From: SAR202 cluster bacterium
GTDB taxonomy: Bacteria; Chloroflexota; Dehalococcoidia; Lucifugimonadales; UBA826
Direction: 5' to 3'
Length of the DNA: 6,863 bases
Assembly (NCBI GenBank): GCA_009392675.1
Contig: VFFY01000105.1
Location: forward strand, 1-6,863
The notes under the pieces were generated by a model. The model worked only from the letters and a program-made list of their open reading frames with translations. It had not been told where the DNA came from and ran no database searches. Shown here one piece after another: positions 1-6,310 of the stretch (the first letter of the stretch is position 1; every line of letters begins with the position of its first letter). The position numbers and the translations under genes were made by a program.

Positions 1-1127
1 ACAGTATTTTCCGCCTTTCTAATAAGAGATTCCACTGAATCTCCAAGAAACATAATATGTCCCATTTTCCTTCTAGTGCGGACCGATTGTTTACCATACA
101 TATATAATCTTGCAGAACTGTCAGAATACAATTCGAATTTATGATCAGAATCGTTCAATTTATTCGCTTCTTCTCCTAGGATATTAAGTAAAACCGAAGC
201 AGTCAAAAAGTCTGGTTTTATAACTGGTAATCCCACCAAAATTCTTACCTGGTTTTCATATTGTGAAATACTGAAAGCATCTATAGTGTGGTGGCCCGAA
301 TTATGTGGCCTTGGCGCTATCTCATTCACAAGTATTTCATCTTTTGTGGTTAAGAACATCTCAACACAAAACACTCCCGCATCATCTATGCTTCCAATCA
401 ATTCTTTCGCCAGTTCTACAGCCCTGTTTTGTATCTCATTTGTTAGTCTTGGGGGAGAGATACTCATCCGGAGTATGCCTCCCTCGTGGGTATTTTCGGT
501 TGGTGGGTATGCAATCAAACCTCCCGTGCCATCCGAAACAACTATCACAGACATCTCAAGGCGATAATCGACAACTGCTTCAATAACCCAAGATTCACCA
601 TGGATTATCTTTAATAATTCGTTCTCTTGGGTGTCATTTCCAACTTTCCACTGCCCGTGACCATCATAGCCAAGTGTAGCTGTCTTCACGATCCAAGGCT
701 TAGGCACCTTTATACCCTTGAATTCTTCCATATTCAACACAAATTCATGAGGGGTTACTGGAAATTTATTCGACGACAAGAAGGTTTTCTCTTCAATCCT
801 GTTTTGAGCCAGTTTCAAACTTTTGCTACCTGGTTTAACCAGATTACCATCTTCTAATTTCGATACGAGCTGGTTGGGAACGTTTTCCCATTCCAAAGAA
901 ATAGCATCCACAATATTGGAAAAATTCTTTATTTGTTCCTCATCATCAAACGATGCATCAATTGAATGGGTAGCATACCGCTTGGCAGGGGCCAGTGGAT
1001 CAGGGTCCCAAACCGCCACCTTATAACCCATTCTCAAGGCCGCTTCAGTAAAAAATCCTCCCAATTGACCCCCACCCAGCATCCCTAATGTGGAACCAGG
1101 AGGGACCAGTGGAACTACTGATGACAT
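1..1127 (-). CDS. purK: N5-carboxyaminoimidazole ribonucleotide synthase PurK, 3' end cut by window edge
   Basis: PurK uses ATP and bicarbonate to convert aminoimidazole ribonucleotide (AIR) to N5-CAIR in cytosolic purine synthesis. I translated the reverse strand by hand: an open frame of 375 codons starts at the ATG at 1127 and leaves the window without a stop. Family marks of the ATP-grasp enzyme are visible. A glycine-rich N-terminal segment, LGMLGGGQLG, lies at residues 14-23, then LEWENVP at 79-84, the ATP-grasp loop TATLGYDGHGQ at about 149-159, and the metal/ATP-binding segment NEIAPRPHNSGH at 268-279. A C-terminal KMGHIMFLG stretch lies at 354-362. PurK proteins are usually about 350-400 residues, so probably only a short tail is missing. 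It begins three bases after the purE stop (TAG-GTA-ATG), so the two are surely one operon. The Shine-Dalgarno-like AAGG inside the purE end is about 11 bases away, so coupling to purE translation is likely. Identification is firm. Confidence 0.95.
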   Translation of the reverse strand, partial: MSSVVPLVPPGSTLGMLGGGQLGGFFTEAALRMGYKVAVWDPDPLAPAKRYATHSIDASFDDEEQIKNFSNIVDAISLEWENVPNQLVSKLEDGNLVKPGSKSLKLAQNRIEEKTFLSSNKFPVTPHEFVLNMEEFKGIKVPKPWIVKTATLGYDGHGQWKVGNDTQENELLKIIHGESWVIEAVVDYRLEMSVIVVSDGTGGLIAYPPTENTHEGGILRMSISPPRLTNEIQNRAVELAKELIGSIDDAGVFCVEMFLTTKDEILVNEIAPRPHNSGHHTIDAFSISQYENQVRILVGLPVIKPDFLTASVLLNILGEEANKLNDSDHKFELYSDSSARLYMYGKQSVRTRRKMGHIMFLGDSVESLIRKAENT

Positions 1128-1130
1128 TAC

Positions 1131-1637
1131 CTAGTTACCCTTGGCTTCTGGGTTTTTCAAGACGGTTTCAGTCAGGTTTTTCCGCCAAGATTTTAATTTA
1201 TCTCTTACTTGAGAATCGGAAACAGCTATTATCTCTGCCGCCAGGATAGCTGCATTCTCTGCACCACCGATGGCCACGGTAGCAACAGGAACCCCCCTGG
1301 GCATTTGCACGATAGACATCAAAGAATCCATCCCCTTTAAATGTTCCAACGGCACCGGTACTCCTATGACCGGAATTATAGTTTTTGCCGCGAGCATGCC
1401 TGGTAAATGAGCGGCGCCTCCAGCACCGGCAATGATAACTTTAATCCCGCGGCTTTCAGCTGTTTCGGCATATTCATAAAGCCAATCAGGAGTTCTATGA
1501 GCGGAAACTACCCGAAGCTCATTTCCAATGGACAATTGATCTAAAATTTCTGTTGCTTGCTCCAAAAGTGGGAAATCTGATGTGCTTCCCCCCACAACAG
1601 AAACTGTTAGGCCAGAACTATTTTGTAACTCTGTCAT
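1131..1637 (-). CDS. purE: N5-carboxyaminoimidazole ribonucleotide mutase PurE (class I)
   Basis: PurE moves the carboxyl group of N5-CAIR to carbon 4, giving CAIR, directly after PurK in purine synthesis. With the start chosen here the protein has 168 residues, the normal size for bacterial class I PurE. Diagnostic segments, numbered from this start, are GGSTSD at 16-21 (substrate phosphate loop), SAHRTPD at 45-51 with the catalytic His47, AGAGGAAHLPG at 70-80, and SIVQMPRGVPVATVAIG at 108-124. Class I, the mutase type, fits the adjacent purK. An upstream in-frame ATG at 1649 would add four residues (MEAE). I prefer the ATG at 1637 because a GGAGG sits five bases before it, whereas the 1649 ATG has only AT-rich sequence ahead. 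The gene lies 73 bases after the TPR gene on the same strand and three bases before purK. A weak promoter-like sequence lies at 1702-1728. Confidence 0.95.
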   Translation of the reverse strand: MTELQNSSGLTVSVVGGSTSDFPLLEQATEILDQLSIGNELRVVSAHRTPDWLYEYAETAESRGIKVIIAGAGGAAHLPGMLAAKTIIPVIGVPVPLEHLKGMDSLMSIVQMPRGVPVATVAIGGAENAAILAAEIIAVSDSQVRDKLKSWRKNLTETVLKNPEAKGN

Positions 1638-1642
1638 TTCCG

Positions 1643-1647
1643 CCTCC
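1643..1647 (-). promoter_or_regulatory. Shine-Dalgarno GGAGG that decides the purE start
   Basis: On the reverse strand GGAGG ends five bases before the ATG at 1637. It overlaps the other in-frame ATG at 1649 (ATGGAGGCGGAAATG), so that first ATG lies inside the ribosome site rather than downstream of one. This is the strongest ribosome binding site I see in the window. The conclusion that 1637 is the start is inference from spacing. Confidence 0.6.
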
Positions 1648-1701
1648 ATTTTCGATTTATTTTATATCTATTTATAGTTTCATGATCCGATTTCACCTTT
1701 T

Positions 1702-1728
1702 ACTATAAGGCTAGTTTCCATGAGTCAA
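1702..1728 (-). promoter_or_regulatory. Possible purEK promoter
   Basis: On the reverse strand TTGACT (1728-1723, five of six to TTGACA) is followed after 15 bases by TATAGT (1707-1702, five of six to TATAAT). The spacer is shorter than the optimal 17, and the -35 box lies inside the last codons of the TPR gene. If used, transcription would start near 1695 and leave a leader of about 58 bases before the purE ATG at 1637. That leader is AT-rich and shows no obvious terminator or riboswitch fold. Read-through from the TPR gene is an equally good alternative. Confidence 0.3.
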
Positions 1729-2169
1729 GTCTTTAAATTTAATATAATCCTTAAAACTTTGTTCGGAATCCCCAAGCATCTGGTTAAGTATGCTGCGATG
1801 TTTGTATGAGGCCCAATGTTCAGGATCCAGTGAGATAACACGGTTCAAATCATCCATTGCGGAATCTAATTCACCGACATCAGAATAAGCTAGGGCCCTG
1901 TTATGCAACGCGTCTCGGTAGTCCGAATCTATTTCCAAGGCCTTCTCGAAAGCGATGACAGCCTCGTCTGGTTTAGACAAACAAAGTTTCGCCACTCCTA
2001 TGTTGTTCCAGGCCATAGCATGTTCAGGATTGTGCCTGATAGTTACTAGAAAACACTTTATAGCCTCAACATGATCTCCCCGATTGGCAAGATAGTTACC
2101 TTTCTTAAATTGCTCGTGCCAACTACAAGATTCCAATATTAATTCCTCTTTTGGGGACTGCAAAATCAC
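1711..2169 (-). CDS. Small tetratricopeptide repeat (TPR) protein
   Basis: This 152-residue protein is made almost wholly of TPR helices, which normally serve as protein-protein docking surfaces. Repeats lie at about residues 18-51, 52-85 and 86-119, with a decayed fourth at 120-147. The second (AWNNIGVAKLCLSKPDEAVIAF...) and third (ALHNRALAYSDVGELDSAMDDL...) have the usual W/L-G-A-Y-G-A-P spacing. There is no signal peptide, membrane helix or enzymatic domain, so it is probably cytosolic and its partner is unknown. The start is uncertain. A GTG at 2169 directly follows an in-frame stop and has AGG three bases ahead. A TTG at 2136 (codon 12) has GAGG eight bases ahead and would still keep all repeats. 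The gene is divergent from hisZ and co-directional with purEK, 73 bases before the preferred purE start. Coding status is well supported by the repeats; a specific role is not. Confidence 0.85.
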   Translation of the reverse strand: MILQSPKEELILESCSWHEQFKKGNYLANRGDHVEAIKCFLVTIRHNPEHAMAWNNIGVAKLCLSKPDEAVIAFEKALEIDSDYRDALHNRALAYSDVGELDSAMDDLNRVISLDPEHWASYKHRSILNQMLGDSEQSFKDYIKFKDLTHGN

Positions 2170-2180
2170 CTACCTGGTGA
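2166..2180. repeat. Inverted repeat over the TPR gene start
   Basis: TCACC-TACCT-GGTGA is a perfect inverted repeat with 5-base arms and a 5-base loop. On the reverse strand it covers the GTG at 2169-2167 and the AGG in front of it. In mRNA it could form a small hairpin hiding that start; as DNA it could be a protein site. The arms are short, so chance occurrence is possible. Confidence 0.3.
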
Positions 2181-2191
2181 GACAGCCGCAT

Positions 2192-2220
2192 TTGAAACCA
2201 TGATTTCACCATACTAAAAT
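2192..2220 (+). promoter_or_regulatory. Sigma70-type promoter of the his operon
   Basis: TTGAAA (2192-2197) and TAAAAT (2215-2220) are separated by exactly 17 bases, each matching the housekeeping consensus at five of six positions. Transcription would start near 2227, giving a leader of only about 23 bases before the hisZ ATG. This leaves no room for a classical histidine leader peptide with attenuator. The -35 box is overlapped by the palindrome at 2193-2208, so a repressor at that site could block it. This is the best promoter match noticed in the window; it is predicted by consensus only. Confidence 0.55.
2193..2208. promoter_or_regulatory. Operator-like palindrome in the his promoter
   Basis: TGAAACCATGATTTCA is a 16-bp palindrome with a self-complementary CATG core and a single mismatched pair (14 of 16 positions symmetric). 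It covers the -35 box and part of the spacer of the hisZ promoter. It also lies 24 bases upstream of the GTG start of the divergent TPR gene. Size, symmetry and position fit a dimeric repressor site. No regulator gene is present in the window and I do not recognise the motif as a named box. Confidence 0.4.
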
Positions 2221-2249
2221 TAACATGCCTATTGTAGTATTTATGGACA

Positions 2250-3431
2250 ATGGATTCAGCAAAACAAGATCTAAATCTTAGTACATCAATCCTCCCTGGC
2301 ATGGTAGATGCATCGCCAGAGATGCACCACGCCAAATTGAACTTAACCGCGAAGATAAATGCGATTCTCACAAAATATGGCTACGATATATTTGATTGCC
2401 CAATAATGGAATCAACTGAACTGTATGCAATGAAGTCCGGGGGTGAGCTTACTAGTCGGTTATATTCTTTCGTAGAACCAGGCGGCATAAGTGTCAGCCT
2501 GAGACCTGAATTTACATCTTCAGTGATAAGATTCTATGTCTCAAACGAGGCCGTTCATAAAAAACCCGTCAAAAAGCAATATCTCGGTCCAGTTTTCAGA
2601 TATTCTGATTCCAATCAAGGGTTGAATCAGAGACAGTTTACCCAGCAAGGCTGCGAAATAATTGGTGATTCCAGCATAGGTTCCGATGTAGAAATTCTTA
2701 AGCTTGGCTTGCTCGCTTTGGGTGAATCCGGTTTAGAGAAAGTTACAATAAAACTAGGTCATATGGGTTACATAAGATCAATACTTGAAGATTTCGATCT
2801 AAGTGAAGCCTTGATAGGATTCACACTCTCAAATTTACAAGTTTTAGCCGAAAATGAGAGTGGAATAGTGGGTTTGGCACAAATGGCTTCAGGGATAGGG
2901 CTAATAAATCCTGGAGACAACCATCATGATTCAACAAATACCAAACCTGCAAAAACTCCGATGAGTAGTCTGGGCAGGCGAACATTTGAACAAATAAGTA
3001 ACCGATCCCTGAGAAAAAAATCACATTCGTTCTCAATTGAAAAGTATTCAGAAGCACTGGGAAAACTTTCTTTATTCTTGAGAGCTTTCTCAGGAGATAT
3101 CAACACCGTTTCGAATAATCTGACCGCTGAGCCTATTCACAAAGATGCTGCAGAATATTTTAAACTTGTGATAAAAGAGTCGGCTAACGTAACTGATATG
3201 GAAGTCGATTTCATTGTCGATTGTGCTGCACAACGTGGCTTTACATACTACACAGGTATCATTTTTGATATGGAACACGTGTTAGACAACAAATCAATTC
3301 CGCTGGGAGGGGGTGGGAGATACGATGGTCTGGTTAAACTTTTAGGCGGCCCGGAAGAAATACCAGCAACAGGTTTTGCAGTGAACGTGGATTCGATACT
3401 TTCAATAACCACGGCGGATGAACAAGAATGA
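2250..3431 (+). CDS. hisZ: ATP phosphoribosyltransferase regulatory subunit HisZ
   Basis: HisZ is a histidyl-tRNA synthetase-like protein that binds short-form HisG and is needed for activity and histidine feedback of the first histidine pathway step. The 393 residues carry the class II synthetase core: LPGMVD at 15-20, the motif-2 region LRPEFTSSVIRF at 84-95 and FRYSDSNQG...RQFTQQGCEIIG at 117-138. The histidine-binding motifs are RGFTYYTGIIFD at 329-340 and LGGGGRYDGLVKLLGG at 352-367. The chain ends about 15 residues after the GFAVNVDSIL segment. The roughly 100-residue anticodon-binding domain of true HisRS is therefore absent, and the motif-2 loop lacks the usual HisRS ERPQKGR form. That and the overlap with hisG identify HisZ rather than HisS. 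A hydrophilic segment at about 221-262 looks like an enlarged linker. ATG 2250 is the only in-frame start after a stop at 2235-2237; no clear Shine-Dalgarno precedes it. Confidence 0.9.
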   Translation: MDSAKQDLNLSTSILPGMVDASPEMHHAKLNLTAKINAILTKYGYDIFDCPIMESTELYAMKSGGELTSRLYSFVEPGGISVSLRPEFTSSVIRFYVSNEAVHKKPVKKQYLGPVFRYSDSNQGLNQRQFTQQGCEIIGDSSIGSDVEILKLGLLALGESGLEKVTIKLGHMGYIRSILEDFDLSEALIGFTLSNLQVLAENESGIVGLAQMASGIGLINPGDNHHDSTNTKPAKTPMSSLGRRTFEQISNRSLRKKSHSFSIEKYSEALGKLSLFLRAFSGDINTVSNNLTAEPIHKDAAEYFKLVIKESANVTDMEVDFIVDCAAQRGFTYYTGIIFDMEHVLDNKSIPLGGGGRYDGLVKLLGGPEEIPATGFAVNVDSILSITTADEQE

Positions 3432-4177
3432 TGTCAGAAACCACTGAACTGAAATTGGTTATTCCGAGTGATGGGGCCATGTATGAATCAACTTTGGAAT
3501 TCATGGAAAAGGTTGGGCTATCCGTCACGAGGGAAAGTAAAAGAAGATACATAGCTCATATCCCAAATTTATCGGGAGTTACTGTCCTGCTGCTTAGAAG
3601 CGCTGACATAACAGCCACCATAGAAGACGGTAGTGCAGATGTCGGCTTACTCGGTGAAGATCGCTATCTAGAACTTAGGCAAGAGAACCTACCAACGACG
3701 ATAATATTAGGAGATCTAAAATACGGTGATTGCTCCCTTACCCTTGGAATTCCTAATTCGTGGTCAGATGTGAGCTCTATCGCTGACGTGGCCGAAGTTG
3801 CAGTGGAATTCAGAGAACGAGGGTTGAGTATGAGGGTCGCAACCAAATCACCACGCCTTACAGAAAGGTATTTACTTTCTCGTGGAATAAATTATTTTTC
3901 ACTAGTCCGATTAAGCGGAACATTGGAGCTTGCACCAGAAATGGGCTTTGCTGACATAATAGCTGACATAACTTCAACAGGCACAACCATGGAAGAAAAC
4001 CAACTGAAAACAATACAAGGTGGGACAATTATTGAATCAGAGGCTTGTTTGATCGGTAACACAAACGATTTGTCATCTAATATAACCAAACGTAATAAAG
4101 CAAAACAGTTTATAAAGACAATTACAGGCTACTTTGAGAGCCGATCAACTAGGATTGATGTCAGGTACAATCTGTAG
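3428..4177 (+). CDS. hisG: ATP phosphoribosyltransferase catalytic subunit HisG (short form)
   Basis: HisG joins PRPP to ATP, giving phosphoribosyl-ATP, the committed step of histidine synthesis. Family segments are RSADI at 57-61, ADVGLLGED at 70-78, GDCSL at 100-104, VATKSPRLTERYL at 137-149, and the PRPP/active-site stretch running from GTLELAPEMG at 164-173 through ADIIADITSTGTT at 175-187. The 249 residues end without the ACT-like C-terminal regulatory domain of long-form enzymes, which are near 290-300 residues. This is therefore the HisZ-dependent type, consistent with the gene before it. Its ATG overlaps the hisZ stop (ATGA), so re-initiation by the same ribosome is likely. A second ATG directly after the first (3431) is an equally possible start. 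At 249 residues it is somewhat longer than the usual 200-230 of short HisG; the extra length seems to lie at the C-terminus, in a basic, Arg/Lys-containing tail. Confidence 0.95.
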   Translation: MMSETTELKLVIPSDGAMYESTLEFMEKVGLSVTRESKRRYIAHIPNLSGVTVLLLRSADITATIEDGSADVGLLGEDRYLELRQENLPTTIILGDLKYGDCSLTLGIPNSWSDVSSIADVAEVAVEFRERGLSMRVATKSPRLTERYLLSRGINYFSLVRLSGTLELAPEMGFADIIADITSTGTTMEENQLKTIQGGTIIESEACLIGNTNDLSSNITKRNKAKQFIKTITGYFESRSTRIDVRYNL

Positions 4178-4206
4178 AAAGAAAAGTAAAAAATCAGTCT
4201 ATAAAT

Positions 4207-4953
4207 ATGCCTAATTTGCCGACCCATATACATTTTTCATTTGAATCACTTCGAAAATACAACGATCTCGATTTGAGCAAGAATCTGGATGTATATCTTT
4301 TAGGGTCTACAGCTCCAGACATAAGAGTGATAACAAAACAAGATCGATCTTTATATCACTTTGTACAGCTGGATTTTGATAGAGTAGGGGATGGGATACG
4401 AAACATGCAATCCTTGCACCCTCAACTTAATAATCTCAACGGAAAGGACAGCCATACTAGGTCATTCATGGCTGGATATGCCTCTCATCTGATTTTAGAC
4501 GAAACATGGATTACAACAATGTTTCGTCCGTTTTTTTCAGACGTGAATCTTTTTGGTGACAGAAATCAAGGTCTTATTTTGGACCGAGCGCTTCAAATGC
4601 AATTGGACAAATCTTATTGGGAAACCTTGGAAAACAATTTGGCCCATGTCCAATCATGTGACACAGAGATAGATGTGGAATTCCTTCGGGAGGAACCGAT
4701 GGAAGAATGGCAGAATTGGATATCCTCTTTGCTCAACCGGAAATTCTCATGGGACAGGCTAGAATTCATGGCAAACAGAATCGCCAAAGGAGATTCACAG
4801 CATCCAGTGGTAGGGCTTGCAAAGGATTTCATCGCTGACCCTGACGGGGGCATAGATGATATTCTCCAAAGGCTACCAAATGGAATTATGGAGGAATTTT
4901 CAAACCAGAGTTTGGAAAATATAGACAAAGCTCTCAAAGAGTTTACCTTATGA
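4207..4953 (+). CDS. Zinc-dependent phospholipase C-like protein in the his operon, function unknown
   Basis: The 248-residue product resembles the zinc-dependent phospholipase C / S1-P1 nuclease-like family, a helical fold holding metal with scattered His and Asp residues. Candidate ligands in the expected order are His7 and His9 (PTHIHF), Asp38 (LLGSTAPDI), His51 (RSLYHF), and His94 with Asp98 (GYASHLILDETW). The N-terminal half carries all of these; the C-terminal half is acidic and not recognised. There is no signal peptide or membrane helix, so unlike secreted phospholipases it should be cytosolic. It starts 29 bases after hisG, without a convincing Shine-Dalgarno, and its stop overlaps the hisD start (ATGA), so it is co-transcribed and probably translationally coupled with histidine genes. 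By position it could be a phosphoesterase of the pathway or a housekeeping hydrolase simply carried there. The family assignment is from motif memory and moderate; the reaction is unknown. Confidence 0.75.
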   Translation: MPNLPTHIHFSFESLRKYNDLDLSKNLDVYLLGSTAPDIRVITKQDRSLYHFVQLDFDRVGDGIRNMQSLHPQLNNLNGKDSHTRSFMAGYASHLILDETWITTMFRPFFSDVNLFGDRNQGLILDRALQMQLDKSYWETLENNLAHVQSCDTEIDVEFLREEPMEEWQNWISSLLNRKFSWDRLEFMANRIAKGDSQHPVVGLAKDFIADPDGGIDDILQRLPNGIMEEFSNQSLENIDKALKEFTL

Positions 4954-6272
4954 GAAAAGCAACCGGAGTTGAGCAATCTCTAGATATCCTTTTAAAAAAT
5001 AGGGGAATAGATTTAGAAGGGGATCCCAAATACATCTCACAATTCTCTGAGGCTATATTTGGGGAAAAATTGAGTTTATTGGATTATGTAAAGGAAATAC
5101 TTGCTAAGGTTAAAACAGATGGAGATAAAGCTATCTATGATCTTTCGTCAAAGATAGATGGGCAAAATCTGAAACAGGTATTTATGGAAAAAAAGGACCT
5201 TGAAAATGCCTACACACACATACCTTCGAATCTCCGGGAAGCTCTAGAGTTTTCGGCCAATCGCATAAAAAACTTTCATGCACGATCCATGCCAACCGAT
5301 TGGCACGATAATCTCGAAGGGTATGGTCAAAGATATGTTCCTGTAAATTCAGCGGCTGCCTATATACCAGGTGGTACCGCAAGATATCCTTCCACAGTGC
5401 TAATGACAGCTATACCAGCCAGAGTAGCAGGTGTTGAGGAAATAGCTATAACATGTCCGATGCCTAAGAGTCCTTTGGAATATGCCTCCGTACTAGCGGC
5501 AGCATATATATCCGAAGTAGATCAGGTTTACTGCGTAGGAGGAGCCCAATCCATTGGGGCGTTGGCCTACGGTACCGAATCAGTATCGAAAGTAGATTTT
5601 ATATGTGGCCCAGGTAACGTGTTTGTAACTTTGGCAAAAAAACTTGTCTATGGAGAGGTTGGCATCGATGGCCTCTACGGCCCTACAGAGACCGTAGTGA
5701 TCGCCGATGAACACGCAAACCCAACGTTGTGTGCCGCGGACTTAATCGCCCAAGCTGAGCATGATCCCTTAGCTCGTCCGGTCCTCATAACCACCTCTCC
5801 AAAGATTGCTGCGGATGTAGAGGCCGAGATTCATTTACGTCTATCCAGATTAGACCGATCGGAAATAGCCACCAAATCAATTGAAACGCAGGGTCTTATA
5901 TCTATAGTCAATAACCTTGGAGAGGCTTTGGAATTATCAAATTCATTCGCCCCTGAACACGTTTGTATCGCTACTAAAGATCCAGAGAAGTTAGTCCCGG
6001 CAATAAAAAATGCCGGTATGATTTTTGTTGGAGAATTATCGCATGAAGTACTCGGAGATTATGGAGCCGGCCCAAGCCATGTTATGCCTACTGCAGGCAC
6101 GGCTCGGTTCAACTCTGGATTAGGAGTACAAAGCTTTCTCAAGACTATGCCTGTGGTTACTATCGATTCTGAAAATTCTTCAAAATTAGGGCGTGTGGCG
6201 TCAGTGATAGCAAGAGAAGAAGGGTTGACTGGACACGCAGAGGCAGCGGAGATAAGAATCGAACTTAACTAG
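4950..6272 (+). CDS. hisD: Histidinol dehydrogenase HisD
   Basis: HisD is a zinc enzyme that oxidises L-histidinol through the aldehyde to L-histidine with two NAD+, the last steps of the pathway. The 440 residues match the usual 430-440 length. Visible motifs are YIPGGTARYPSTVLM at 138-152, GGAQSIGALAYGT at 197-209, FICGPGNVFVTLAKK at 217-231 and GIDGLYGPTE at 238-247. The zinc ligands by family alignment are Gln268 and His271 (IAQAEHDPLA), Asp370 (LGDYGAG) and His429 (GLTGHAEA). The catalytic pair Glu336-His337 lies in FAPEHV. The loop around Asp370 reads GELSHEVLGDYGAGPSHVMPT. It differs from the enterobacterial wording but keeps every ligand, so the enzyme should be active. The start ATG overlaps the stop of the phospholipase C-like gene by four bases; AAAGAG about eight bases upstream is a weak ribosome site. 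hisC follows after 46 bases. Confidence 0.97.
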   Translation: MRKATGVEQSLDILLKNRGIDLEGDPKYISQFSEAIFGEKLSLLDYVKEILAKVKTDGDKAIYDLSSKIDGQNLKQVFMEKKDLENAYTHIPSNLREALEFSANRIKNFHARSMPTDWHDNLEGYGQRYVPVNSAAAYIPGGTARYPSTVLMTAIPARVAGVEEIAITCPMPKSPLEYASVLAAAYISEVDQVYCVGGAQSIGALAYGTESVSKVDFICGPGNVFVTLAKKLVYGEVGIDGLYGPTETVVIADEHANPTLCAADLIAQAEHDPLARPVLITTSPKIAADVEAEIHLRLSRLDRSEIATKSIETQGLISIVNNLGEALELSNSFAPEHVCIATKDPEKLVPAIKNAGMIFVGELSHEVLGDYGAGPSHVMPTAGTARFNSGLGVQSFLKTMPVVTIDSENSSKLGRVASVIAREEGLTGHAEAAEIRIELN

Positions 6273-6283
6273 TCCTATAATGT

Positions 6284-6300
6284 AGTTGATTACAACTTTT
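6284..6300 (+). other. Small hairpin with T run between hisD and hisC
   Basis: AGTTG-ATTA-CAACT forms a 5-bp stem with a 4-base loop, directly followed by TTT (the stem's last T makes TTTT). It resembles a very weak intrinsic terminator or an mRNA processing/stability hairpin between two cistrons. The stem is short and only two of its pairs are G-C, so strong termination is not expected. Confidence 0.2.
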
Positions 6301-6306
6301 CAGATA

Positions 6307-6310
6307 AAGG
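6307..6310 (+). promoter_or_regulatory. Shine-Dalgarno AAGG of hisC
   Basis: AAGG (within TAAAGG) ends eight bases before the ATG at 6319, a normal spacing. It supports that ATG as the hisC start and shows hisC has its own ribosome site, unlike hisG and hisD, which overlap the gene before them. Confidence 0.45.

Noticed and set aside
286..1026. Several plus-strand open frames of 67-93 codons at the left end.
   Set aside because: They are antisense to purK, whose reverse-strand translation is continuous and full of conserved ATP-grasp motifs; the plus-strand peptides look like random sequence.
2231..2236. TACAAT on the reverse strand as a -10 box for the TPR gene.
   Set aside because: The best -35 candidate (TTGCTG, 2262-2257) is 20 bases away, too far for a standard promoter, so I did not list it. 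The TPR promoter remains unlocated.
2225..2281. Short plus-strand open frame MPIVVFMDNGFSKTRSKS overlapping the hisZ start, as a possible leader peptide.
   Set aside because: It contains no histidine codon, has no ribosome site, overlaps hisZ out of frame, and its first ATG lies almost at the predicted transcription start. It does not fit a his attenuator.
2123..2371. An 82-codon reverse-strand open frame over the his promoter and hisZ start.
   Set aside because: It overlaps the TPR gene on the same strand in another frame and is antisense to hisZ; the peptide shows no family features.
2250..3431. Histidyl-tRNA synthetase (HisS) as the identity of the gene before hisG.
   Set aside because: The C-terminal anticodon-binding domain is missing, the motif-2 loop is altered, and the gene overlaps a short-form hisG, all as expected for HisZ.
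4614..4976. A 120-codon reverse-strand open frame across the phospholipase C-like gene and hisD start.
   Set aside because: It lies antisense to two well-supported coding regions, has a Ser/Phe-rich composition typical of antisense translation and no recognisable domain.
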